Positions 9,088 through 16,991 of a stretch of 64,000 nt of DNA are shown here, in pieces. Each line of letters starts with the position of its first letter. Position 1 is the first letter of the stretch. Under the pieces are notes generated by a model that did no database searches, was not told the DNA's origin, and saw only the letters and a list, made by a program, of their open reading frames with translations. Source of the stretch: Streptomyces sp. ALI-76-A (GTDB lineage: Bacteria > Actinomycetota > Actinomycetes > Streptomycetales > Streptomycetaceae); NCBI RefSeq assembly GCF_030287445.1, contig NZ_JASVWB010000002.1:2232001-2296000 (forward strand), given 5' to 3'. The translations under genes were made by a program, and so were the position numbers.

Positions 9088-9801
9088 ATGACCACCAAGG
9101 ACCCGCGGGCGGTGCGGCTGGCCCGCCTCGCCGCACTCCTCGCCGACGAGACCCGTTCCGCGTGTCTGCTCGCGCTGCTCGACGGGCGGGCGTGGACGGC
9201 CGGTGAACTGGCACGGCACGCGGGTGTCGCCCCGTCGACGCTGAGCGAGCACCTGGGCAGGCTGGTCGGGGGCGGACTGCTCGCCGAGGAACGGCAGGGG
9301 CGGCACCGGTACGTCCGGCTGGCCGACGCGCGGGTCGCGCAGCTGGTGGAGGACCTGGCCGCGCAGGCCGGTCCGGGCGGCGGTGAGACCCGGCCGCGGA
9401 GTCTGCGGGAGGCGGGCGCCGGGTCGGCGATGGCCCGGGGCCGCACCTGCTACGACCACCTCGCCGGGCGGCTCGGCATCGCGGTGACGGACGCGCTGAC
9501 CGAGCGCGGGCTGCTGCGGCAGGACACCGGGTTCGCCCTCACGGACGCGGGCGTCGGCTGGTTCGGCTCCGCCGGCATCGCCCTCGACCGCACCAGCCGC
9601 CGCCCCCTGGCCCGGGCCTGCCTCGACTGGACCGAGCGGCGCCCTCATCTCGCGGGCGTCGCGGGGGCCGCCCTGTGCCGGCACGCGCTGGACGCGGGCT
9701 GGTGCGTGCGCATCGGCTCCGCGCGGGCGGTGCAGGTGACGGCTGCCGGTGAGCGCGCGCTGTCCGGCCTGCTCGGCATCGGGCCGACGGCACTGCGCTG
9801 A
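9088..9801 (+). CDS. ArsR-family winged-helix regulator with extended C-terminus
   Basis: A 237-residue regulator. Residues 1-90 form an ArsR winged helix (ADETRSACLLALLDGRAWTAGELARHAGVAPSTLSEHLGRL). The rest is a cysteine-containing helical extension (GRTCYDHLAGRLG, then CLDWTERRPHLAG) found in the longer actinobacterial ArsR-like proteins. No metal-binding CXC motif of the classic ArsR/SmtB type is visible, so metal sensing is not claimed. The ATG at 9088 is used; an in-frame GTG at 9070 is the alternative. The next gene downstream is a DMT exporter on the same strand, a possible target. Confidence 0.85.
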   Translation: MTTKDPRAVRLARLAALLADETRSACLLALLDGRAWTAGELARHAGVAPSTLSEHLGRLVGGGLLAEERQGRHRYVRLADARVAQLVEDLAAQAGPGGGETRPRSLREAGAGSAMARGRTCYDHLAGRLGIAVTDALTERGLLRQDTGFALTDAGVGWFGSAGIALDRTSRRPLARACLDWTERRPHLAGVAGAALCRHALDAGWCVRIGSARAVQVTAAGERALSGLLGIGPTALR

Positions 9802-9925
9802 GTTCGGCCGAGGCCGTCCCGGACAGCTCCGGGACCGCGGCCGTCCGCGCGTGATCGCCGGGGGTGATCGTCCCGCCCGGGATAGCGAGCCTCCCACCCC
9901 CGTCCCTCCTACTCCCTGGAGCATG

Positions 9926-10891
9926 ATGAACGCCTCACCGCCCCGTCCGGACCGCCGTACGGAGCTGCTCGCCGCCGGTGCCGCCACGGTCACCGTGGTG
10001 CTGTGGGCCTCCGCCTTCGTCTCGATCCGCAGTGCGGGCGCCGCGTACTCGCCGGGCGCGCTGGCGCTCGGCCGGCTGCTGGCCGGGGCCCTGGCGCTGG
10101 GGGCGATCTGTCTCGTCCGGCGGGAAGGGTGGCCGCCGCGGCCGGCGTGGCGGGGGATCGCGCTGTCCGGGGTGCTGTGGTTCGGCTGCTACATGGTCGC
10201 CCTGAACTGGGGCGAGCAGCAGGTGGACGCCGGCACCGCGGCCCTGGTCGTGAACATCGGCCCGATCCTCATCGCGCTGCTCGGCGCGCGGCTGCTGGGG
10301 GACGCGATGCCGCCGCGGCTGCTGGCGGGGATGGCGGTGTCGTTCGCGGGCGCGGTGACGGTCGGGCTGTCGATGTCCGGCGACGGCGGGTCCTCGGTGC
10401 TCGGGGTGGTGCTGTGCCTGCTCGCCGCGGTCGGGTACGCGGGCGGAGTCGTGGCGCAGAAGCCGGCGCTCGGCCGGGCGAGCGTGTTGCAGGTGACGAC
10501 GTTCGGGTGTCTGGTCGGGGCGGTGGTGTGTCTGCCGTTCGCCGGTCAGCTGGTACGGGACGCGGCCGACGCGCCGGTCTCCGCCACCCTCAACATGGTC
10601 TACCTGGGCGTCTTCCCGACCGCGCTGGCCTTCACCACCTGGGCCTACGCCCTGGCCCGGACGACCGCAAGCCGGATGGGCGCGACCACGTACGCGGTGC
10701 CCGCCCTGGTCGTCCTGATGTCGTGGCTGACGCTCGGCGAGGTACCGGGGCTGTTCACCCTGGCGGGCGGCGCGCTGTGCCTGGCAGGCGTCGCGGTCTC
10801 CCGCTCCCGCCGACGACCCCGCCAGGCCACGCCCCCGAAGGACGCCTCGGACGCGCGGCCCGAGACGGCCCCGGACACCCGAACCGGCTGA
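9926..10891 (+). CDS. DMT-superfamily (EamA) transporter
   Basis: An integral membrane exporter of the drug/metabolite family, 321 residues with about ten hydrophobic helices in two EamA repeats (first helix VTVVLWASAFVSIRSAG; the second repeat begins near LGVVLCLLAAVGYAGGVVAQKPAL). Of the tandem ATGs at 9923 and 9926, the second has the better spacing to GGAG. The substrate is unknown. The gene follows the ArsR-like regulator by about 120 bases. The 3' end of the gene is part of a direct duplication: the last 67 coding bases recur 164 bases downstream in non-coding DNA. Confidence 0.88.
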   Translation: MNASPPRPDRRTELLAAGAATVTVVLWASAFVSIRSAGAAYSPGALALGRLLAGALALGAICLVRREGWPPRPAWRGIALSGVLWFGCYMVALNWGEQQVDAGTAALVVNIGPILIALLGARLLGDAMPPRLLAGMAVSFAGAVTVGLSMSGDGGSSVLGVVLCLLAAVGYAGGVVAQKPALGRASVLQVTTFGCLVGAVVCLPFAGQLVRDAADAPVSATLNMVYLGVFPTALAFTTWAYALARTTASRMGATTYAVPALVVLMSWLTLGEVPGLFTLAGGALCLAGVAVSRSRRRPRQATPPKDASDARPETAPDTRTG

Positions 10892-11111
10892 GCCACGCCG
10901 GGAGGAACTGAGCCGCGCTCAGGCGTCGAGCCGGGCTCGGACGGGGCTGATCGGGCGGGCGGGGGGCGGTCATGCCCTGCCCCGGCCGGGCCGCGCCCCA
11001 GAAGGGCGCCCTGGACGCGCGGCCCGAGACGGCCCCGGACACCCGAACAGGCTGAGCCACGCCGGGAGGAACTGAGCCGCGCTCAGGCGTCGAGCCGGGC
11101 TCGGACGGGGC
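10825..11111. repeat. Direct duplication with a 164-bp period
   Basis: Copy 1 (10825-10947) covers the last codons, the stop and the 3' flank of the DMT gene. Copy 2 (10989-11111) lies in non-coding DNA and is nearly identical from GACGCGCGGCCCGAGACGG through GAGCCGGGCTCGGACGGGG. The stretches after each copy are also weakly similar, so the repeat may have expanded by slippage or unequal exchange. Confidence 0.85.
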
Positions 11112-11572
11112 CATACGGGGAGACGGCGACGGGCCGGGCATGCCCCTGACCCGGCCGCGAGCGTCCCCGGATCTGCGACGCCGAGCGTCCCCGGAGGTAC
11201 GGCGCACCTGTCCCACGCCGGCTCACGGATCCCCGGCACCGGCCGCGGCACCCGGCGCCGGCCGTCAACACCCGGGCCCCGCCGCCGGACACCGTGGACC
11301 GACTACGGACGCCCGGCACCGGCTACCGACACCCGGACCCCGTCAGGCGGGCCAGGGACGGGCCGGTGCCGCCGGACACCGTGGACCGGCTGCGGCGCCC
11401 GGCACCTGACACCTGACACCTGACACCGGCCGTCAACACCCGAGCCCGGCCACCGAACACCATGGACAACTGCGGAAGCCCGGCACCCGCTGCCGATACC
11501 CGGACCCCGCCAGGCGGGCCGGGGACGGGCCGGGCGCAGCGCGAGCCTTCGGGCGGTACCGGGGGCGGGGGG
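10892..11572. other. 681-bp gene-free region made mostly of direct repeats
   Basis: Apart from the 164-bp-period and 168-bp-period direct repeats annotated separately, this holds a short tandem array of CACCTGA (11404-11428). No start codon with a ribosome site gives a convincing product in any frame. It separates the DMT exporter from the 3' end of the dehydrogenase operon, which points toward it. Confidence 0.6.
11261..11533. repeat. Second direct repeat, 168-bp period, with a short tandem between the copies
   Basis: GCCGTCAACACCCG begins copies at 11261 and 11429. Similarity continues for about 105 bases to GACGGGCCGG, with scattered substitutions. Three and a half copies of CACCTGA lie between them. 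The period is close to that of the adjacent repeat family, but the sequence is different. Confidence 0.75.
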
Positions 11573-12652
11573 TCAGAACACCACCAGGGCCCGGCCGCCC
11601 TTGCCCGCCAGCATGTTCTCGAACGCTGCCGGGATGCCCTCCAGGGCGATGCGTTCGGTGACCAGTGCGCCGAGGTCGAGGCGGCCCTCGCGGACGTGGG
11701 CGGCGAGCACCGGGAGGTCGGTCGTCGGGTTCGCGTTGCCGTACACGCAGCCCGAGAGGGTTCTGCCCCAGTGGAAGATCTCCAGGGCGTTGAAGGTGAC
11801 CTGCTGGTCCTTGCCGCCGATGCCGACGACCGTGGTACGGCCGCCGCGGCGGGTGGAGTCCCAGGCCGTGCGGATGGTGGTCGCGCGGCCCACGCACTCG
11901 ACGGCCACGTCCACGCCCTGCTTGTCGGTGAGGGCTCGGATCTCGCGGGCGGTGTGGTCGGAGGCGACCACGTAGTCGGTGGCCCCGGCCGTGCGCGCCA
12001 GCTCCTCCTTGTCCGGCGAGACGTCCACCGCGACGATTCTGGACGCGCCCGCGATCCGGGCCGCCTGGAGGGCCGCGAGGCCCACCCCTCCGACGCCGTA
12101 CACCGCGACCGTCTCCCCCGGCCGGACCTGTGCCGCGTGGTGGACGGCGCCGTAGCCCGTGAGCACCGCGCAGCCGAGCAGGGCCGCGTCGGTGAGCGGG
12201 ATGCCCTCCGGGAGGGGCAGGACGCAGCCCGCCGGCACCACCGTCTCCTCGGCGAAGGCGGCCACGTTCAGGCCGGGGTGGAGGTCGGTGCCGTCCGCGG
12301 TGCGGGCGTGGACGCCGGCGGCGCCGTTCAGCGCGTTGGCGCACAGCCAGACCTCGCCGAGCGAGCAGGCGTGGCAGGCGCCGCAGGACGGGGCCCAGTT
12401 GAGGACGACGGCGTCACCGGGCCGGATGTGGGTGACGTCCTCGCCGACGGCGACGACCGTGCCCGCGCCCTCGTGGCCGAGGACGGCCGGGACGGGGACG
12501 CGCATGGTGCCGTTGGACAGGGACAGGTCGGAGTGGCAGACCCCGGCGGCGGCGAGCCGGACGCGGACCTGGCCCGGTCCGGGGTCGGGCAGGTCGATCT
12601 CGGCGATCTCCAGAGGAGCGCCCACGGCGGGAAGGACGGCGGCACGGACCAC
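11573..12652 (-). CDS. Zinc-dependent alcohol dehydrogenase, class III-like MDR family
   Basis: A medium-chain NAD(P)-dependent dehydrogenase of 359 residues that oxidises an alcohol to an aldehyde. The GTG start at 12652 lies 11 bases after the aldehyde dehydrogenase stop, with AGGAG between them. Visible motifs are the catalytic zinc CHSDLS and GHEGAGTV, the structural-zinc cysteines in CGACHACSLGEVWLC, and the Rossmann GVGGVG. It is the second gene of an operon with the aldehyde dehydrogenase, so the pair could carry an alcohol to an acid. Substrate is unknown. A shared palindrome suggests control by the TetR encoded at 8401. Confidence 0.92.
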   Translation of the reverse strand: MVRAAVLPAVGAPLEIAEIDLPDPGPGQVRVRLAAAGVCHSDLSLSNGTMRVPVPAVLGHEGAGTVVAVGEDVTHIRPGDAVVLNWAPSCGACHACSLGEVWLCANALNGAAGVHARTADGTDLHPGLNVAAFAEETVVPAGCVLPLPEGIPLTDAALLGCAVLTGYGAVHHAAQVRPGETVAVYGVGGVGLAALQAARIAGASRIVAVDVSPDKEELARTAGATDYVVASDHTAREIRALTDKQGVDVAVECVGRATTIRTAWDSTRRGGRTTVVGIGGKDQQVTFNALEIFHWGRTLSGCVYGNANPTTDLPVLAAHVREGRLDLGALVTERIALEGIPAAFENMLAGKGGRALVVF

Positions 12653-12663
12653 GGGAACGCTCC

Positions 12664-14052
12664 TCAGAACTGCAGGGACTTGGTCTGGAGGTACTCGGCG
12701 AGGCCGTGGGTGCCGAGTTCGCGGCCCACGCCCGACTGCTTGTACCCCCCGAAGGGCGCGAGGGGGTTGAATCGGCCGCCGTTGATGTCGACCTGGCCGG
12801 TGTCCATGCGCCGGGCGAAGGCCACCGCCTCGGCCTCGTCGCCGGCCCAGACGGCGCCCGCGAGGCCGTAGATCGTGCCGTTGGCGATGCGCAGCGCGTC
12901 CTCCTCGTCCTCGTAGCGCAGGAGGGACAGGACCGGGCCGAAGATCTCCTCCTGGGCGATGGTCATGTCCGGGGTGACGTCGGCGAACACGGTGGGGCTG
13001 ACGAACCAGCCCTGCTCGCGGGGGGACTCGGGGCCTCCGGCCACCAGCCTCGCCCCCTCGGCCATGCCCTTCTCGATGTACCCGCGCACGCGTTCCTGCT
13101 GCTGGGCGTTGACGAGGGGGCCGATGCGGTCGCCGTACTTCGCGGCGGCGGCCGCGGCCAGCTCGACCGCCTCCTCGTACTGCTCCCGGTGCACCAGCAT
13201 CCGCGTCCAGGCACTGCACGTCTGGCCGGAGTTGGACATGACGTTGGCGACGCCGACGTTGACGGCCTTGGCGAGGTCGGCGCTCGGCAGGATCACGTTG
13301 GCGGACTTGCCGCCCAGCTCCAGGGCGACCTTCTTGACGGCGGCGCCCGCCGCCGCGCCGATCCGCCGGCCGACCGCGGTGGAGCCGGTGAAGGAGACCA
13401 GGTCGACGTCCGCGTGCTCGGCCAGGGCCTGCCCGGCGACCGGGCCGAGTCCGGTGACGAGGTTGAAGACACCGGCGGGGACTCCGGCCTCGTGCACCGC
13501 CTCGGCGAACAGCTGGGCGACCAGCGGGGTGTCCTCGGCGGGCTTGAGCACCACCGTGCAGCCCGCGGCGAGCGCCGGGGCGACCTTGGCGACGATCTGG
13601 TGCAGGGGGTAGTTCCAGGGCGTGATCGCGCCGACCACGCCGACGGGCACGTGCAGGACGGTGGAGTTGCCGACCTTCTCCTCGAAGGGGTGGGTCGCCG
13701 CGATCCCGGCGTAGGAGCCGGCGACGGCGATCGGCACGGCCGCGTGCACGTTCTGCGAGAACTTCAGCGGCGAGCCGAGTTCCGCGGTGACCGTCTCGGC
13801 GATCTCGTCCTTGCGGGCCACGAGGACGTCCCGGAGGGCGGCCAGGCGCGCGGCCCGGTCGGCGGGGGCGGTCGCGGCCCAGCCGGGCAGGGCGGCGCGG
13901 GCGGCCCGTACGGCGGCGTCGACGTCCTCGGCGGTGCCGGCCGGGACCCGGCCGAGCACCTGCTCGTCGACCGGGTTCACGACGTCGAAGGTGTCCGGAC
14001 CGGTGGCGGGGCGCCACTCGCCGTCGATGTACATGCCGTCGTGTGCCTTCAT
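12664..14052 (-). CDS. Aldehyde dehydrogenase family protein
   Basis: NAD(P)-dependent oxidation of an aldehyde to the acid. The ATG at 14052 follows GGGAGGA and gives 462 residues, a full-length ALDH. Motifs are VGAITPWNYPL (cofactor site), FTGSTAVGRRI, the catalytic glutamate in LELGGKSANVIL, and the nucleophilic cysteine in SNSGQTCSAWTR. The C-terminal PFGGYKQSGVGRELG is also typical. It is co-transcribed with the alcohol dehydrogenase downstream. An operator-like palindrome is centred about 70 bases upstream. Confidence 0.95.
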   Translation of the reverse strand: MKAHDGMYIDGEWRPATGPDTFDVVNPVDEQVLGRVPAGTAEDVDAAVRAARAALPGWAATAPADRAARLAALRDVLVARKDEIAETVTAELGSPLKFSQNVHAAVPIAVAGSYAGIAATHPFEEKVGNSTVLHVPVGVVGAITPWNYPLHQIVAKVAPALAAGCTVVLKPAEDTPLVAQLFAEAVHEAGVPAGVFNLVTGLGPVAGQALAEHADVDLVSFTGSTAVGRRIGAAAGAAVKKVALELGGKSANVILPSADLAKAVNVGVANVMSNSGQTCSAWTRMLVHREQYEEAVELAAAAAAKYGDRIGPLVNAQQQERVRGYIEKGMAEGARLVAGGPESPREQGWFVSPTVFADVTPDMTIAQEEIFGPVLSLLRYEDEEDALRIANGTIYGLAGAVWAGDEAEAVAFARRMDTGQVDINGGRFNPLAPFGGYKQSGVGRELGTHGLAEYLQTKSLQF

Positions 14053-14108
14053 CGTGCGTCCTCCCGGGCGGGGCTGCGTCGTCCGCGTCACAAACTAGCG
14101 ACCAACCC

Positions 14109-14133
14109 AAAACTAGCGGCGATAGTTTTCTGG
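14109..14133. promoter_or_regulatory. Operator-like palindrome upstream of the ALDH/ADH operon
   Basis: AAAACTAGCGGCGATAGTTT followed by TCTGG matches the site at 8354-8377 at 15 of 20 core positions and in the trailing CTGG. A half-site AAACTAGCGACC begins near 14093. This is the best evidence that the TetR at 8401 controls this operon. Confidence 0.6.
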
Positions 14134-14182
14134 CGCCAGGGATCTCCGGGACGTCCGCGGACACCGGGACGAGAGACCGGTC

Positions 14183-15523
14183 TCACTCCTCCAGGTCCGG
14201 GAGCCGTGCCGGAGCCGGGCAGATCCGTTCGCCGTACTGGTCGAAGACGAACAGGTGTGCGATGTCGACGAGCAGCGGGATCTGCATCCCCCGGCGGAGG
14301 TCTATGTCGGGGGTGGTGCGGACGACGAGGTCACCGGGCAGGCGGGCGTCCGGCCGGCGCGGCGCGGGGTCCGCTTCGGCCGGGTCGTCCAGGACCACCA
14401 CCGGGCCGGCGCGCAGGGCTCCCGCCCGCTCCCGGAAACGGCCCAGGGCCGTACCGCTCCCGCGACGGCGGCGCCCGGCCGGGCGGGCGGCCGGACGCGG
14501 GGCCTCCAGATCCGGTACGAGGGCGGGGCTGGAGCCGGTGTCGAAGTGGACGAGCACCTCGTGGCCCTGGAACTCGACGTGCTCCACCAGGCCGCTGATC
14601 GCCACCTCCCCGGGGCGGGCGGCGGACGGCTTGGCGAGCCGCACGGCCTCCGAGCGCAGGCCCACGATGACCTCGCGGCCCTGCTGGACCCGGAGCAACT
14701 GGTGGTCCAGGCACAGGGGTTCGGGCAGGCGCAGGAACTGCTTGCCGAGGCTGATGGTCATCGCCCCGTCGAGCGGGGCCCGGACCAGACCCCGGAGCAG
14801 GTTGATGCGCGGGGTGCCGATGAAGGCGGCGACGAAGACGTTGCGCGGCAGGGCGTACACCGAACGCGGGGTGCCCACCTGCTGGAGGACGCCGCCGCGC
14901 AGGACGGCCACCCGGTCGCCGAGGGACATCGCCTCGGCCTGGTCGTGGGTGACGTACACCGTGGTGACGCCCAGTTCGCGGGTGAGGGCGGCGATCTCGG
15001 CCCGCAGGTGGTTGCGGAGCTTGGCGTCCAGGTTGGACAGCGGTTCGTCCATCAGGAAGGCGGACGGGTGGCGGGCGATGGCCCGGCCCATGGCGACACG
15101 CTGGCGTTCACCGCCGGAGAGCTGGCCGGGGAAACGGTCGAGGAGGTCCTCGATGCCCAGCATGCGGGCGGTGGCGTCCACCCGGGGTCGCGGGTCCTCG
15201 CCGGGTGCCTCGATGCGCAGCGGGAAGCCGATGTTGCCGCGGCTGGTCATGTTCGGGTAGAGGGCGAAGTTCTGGAACACCATCGCCATGTCCCGGTCGG
15301 AGGGGACCAGGTCGTTGGCGTACTCGCCGTCGAGCAGCAACTGCCCCTCCGTGATCTCCTCCAGGCCGGCGATCATCCTGAGCACGGTGGACTTGCCGCA
15401 GCCGGAGGGACCGAGCAGCACGAGGAACTCGCCGGGCGCGATGTCCAGCGACAGCCGGTCCACCACGCGGACGCCTCGCGTGTAGGTCTTGCTCACGTCG
15501 TGCAGGGAGATGGCGCGTGTCAT
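14183..15523 (-). CDS. Sugar-type ABC transporter ATP-binding protein (MalK/UgpC-like)
   Basis: A cytoplasmic ATPase of 446 residues that would energise carbohydrate uptake permeases encoded elsewhere, as the multi-system ATPases of Streptomyces do. Motifs are Walker A GPSGCGKST, Q-loop VFQNFALYPNM, signature LSGGERQRVAMGRA, Walker B AFLMDEPLSNLD and the H-loop VTHDQ. A C-terminal TOBE/MOP-type regulatory half follows. It holds an unusual basic, proline-rich insert (ARPAGRRRRGSGTALGRF) not typical of MalK. The ATG is at 15523. No permease or binding-protein gene is adjacent, so it is an orphan ATPase. Which sugars it serves cannot be told. Confidence 0.9.
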   Translation of the reverse strand: MTRAISLHDVSKTYTRGVRVVDRLSLDIAPGEFLVLLGPSGCGKSTVLRMIAGLEEITEGQLLLDGEYANDLVPSDRDMAMVFQNFALYPNMTSRGNIGFPLRIEAPGEDPRPRVDATARMLGIEDLLDRFPGQLSGGERQRVAMGRAIARHPSAFLMDEPLSNLDAKLRNHLRAEIAALTRELGVTTVYVTHDQAEAMSLGDRVAVLRGGVLQQVGTPRSVYALPRNVFVAAFIGTPRINLLRGLVRAPLDGAMTISLGKQFLRLPEPLCLDHQLLRVQQGREVIVGLRSEAVRLAKPSAARPGEVAISGLVEHVEFQGHEVLVHFDTGSSPALVPDLEAPRPAARPAGRRRRGSGTALGRFRERAGALRAGPVVVLDDPAEADPAPRRPDARLPGDLVVRTTPDIDLRRGMQIPLLVDIAHLFVFDQYGERICPAPARLPDLEE

Positions 15524-15698
15524 GGCAGGTGCCCCCGGGGGCTCACTGAGCGAACACTGGTGCTCCGCGGTCGGACGCCACGTACGGGCCGCACGGGGCG
15601 TGTGGGTCACGGAAGCTAACGGATTGTGTGCGCCCGGGGAAGATGTGCGGCGCGATCGGACGGTCCGGTCCAGCACGTGAGAAAACGGACGGCCGGAT

Positions 15699-16931
15699 TC
15701 AGGGCGTGGTGCGCTTGAGCCGGCGGGGTGTCCCGTCCGCCGGGCCCGGTGCCGGTTCCGGTCCGGGGCCGCCCGGGGAGCGCAGCGCGACGCCCGAGGA
15801 CAGCAGCAGCAGTCCGCCGAGCATCACGAACGGGGCCGCCACGCCCGCGATCCCGGCGATCAGGCCCGCCGCGGCGGGGGCGGCGACCTGGCCGAGGCGG
15901 TTGCCGGTGAGGCGCAGGGCGAGGGCGGTGGAGCGGGCGCCGTCGGGGGCCGCCTGGACGACGGTCGTCATGGACAGCGGCTGCCCGACGCCGAGGCAGA
16001 AGCCGAGCGCCGCCAGGATCAGGGCCAGCGCCCACACGGGCACCGGCAGCGCGACGCCGGCGCACAGCACGGCCGCCAGCAGACAGGTCACGGTGAGCAG
16101 GAGGGTCCGCCCGAGCAGCCTGAGCAGCGGCGTCAGCACCAGGCGGCAGGCGATCGTGGCGGCCGCGCGCAGGCTGAGCAGGAGGCCGATCACGCTCGGG
16201 GCGATGCCCCGGTGCTCGCCGACGACCGGGAGGTAGGCGGTGAGGATGTCGGTCGCGGAGAGCACCGACAGACTGATGAGCATGCCCGCGGGCACGCCCC
16301 GGGCGCGCAGGATGCGCCGCACCGGGACGCGGTCGCTCCGGCCGGTACGGGACTCCGCGGTCGTACGGTGCTCTATGCGCCACAGCGACGTGAACGCGAC
16401 CGCCGCGCCCGCCCCCGCGACGAGCAGGGCGAGCGCGCTGGTCCGCGCCATGTCGGGGCCGCCGATCAGCGCGCCCGCCGCGACCGGGCCGATCAGCTGT
16501 CCGAGCGAGGCGCCGATGGTGAAGTGGCCGAAGTTGCGGTCCTGTTCGTGCGGCGCCGACTGGCGGGCGACGAGCGACTGGGCCCCGATCACGAAACAGA
16601 GGTGGCCGAGGCCCATCACCCCGCTCCAGACCGCCATCGTGGCCGGGGAGCCGGCGAGGCCGCTCATCGCGCAGCCGCCGGCGATCAGGACCACGCCGGC
16701 CGGCAGCAGGGGCGCGCAGCGGCCGTGGTCGGTGCGGCGGCCCAGGGGCACCGCGACGAACAGCGGGAGCAGCGCGTACACACCGGCGATGACACCGATC
16801 GCCCGCTCGTCCGCGCCCAGCGCGAGAGCCCGGTAGGACACGGCGGGCCGGGCCATCGACACCGCCCCCTGCGCGAAGCTGAAGGCGATGACGAGGCGAA
16901 GCAGCCAGCCGCGGTTCCCACCGGGCCCCAT
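15699..16931 (-). CDS. MFS transporter
   Basis: A 410-residue integral membrane protein with about twelve helices and the loop 2-3 signature in degenerate form (VPLGRRTDHGRCAP). A central loop containing IEHRTTAESRTGRSDRVPVRR separates the two halves. It belongs to the drug/sugar-efflux-like major facilitator group; substrate and direction are unknown. It is monocistronic, in the same orientation as the citrate transporter upstream, 60 bases away, so read-through is possible. Confidence 0.88.
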   Translation of the reverse strand: MGPGGNRGWLLRLVIAFSFAQGAVSMARPAVSYRALALGADERAIGVIAGVYALLPLFVAVPLGRRTDHGRCAPLLPAGVVLIAGGCAMSGLAGSPATMAVWSGVMGLGHLCFVIGAQSLVARQSAPHEQDRNFGHFTIGASLGQLIGPVAAGALIGGPDMARTSALALLVAGAGAAVAFTSLWRIEHRTTAESRTGRSDRVPVRRILRARGVPAGMLISLSVLSATDILTAYLPVVGEHRGIAPSVIGLLLSLRAAATIACRLVLTPLLRLLGRTLLLTVTCLLAAVLCAGVALPVPVWALALILAALGFCLGVGQPLSMTTVVQAAPDGARSTALALRLTGNRLGQVAAPAAAGLIAGIAGVAAPFVMLGGLLLLSSGVALRSPGGPGPEPAPGPADGTPRRLKRTTP

Positions 16932-16991
16932 GGTCGATTCCTCCGTCGCAGGCGCGGACGACCGGTCCGAGTGACCGGCCGGGACAACCGG

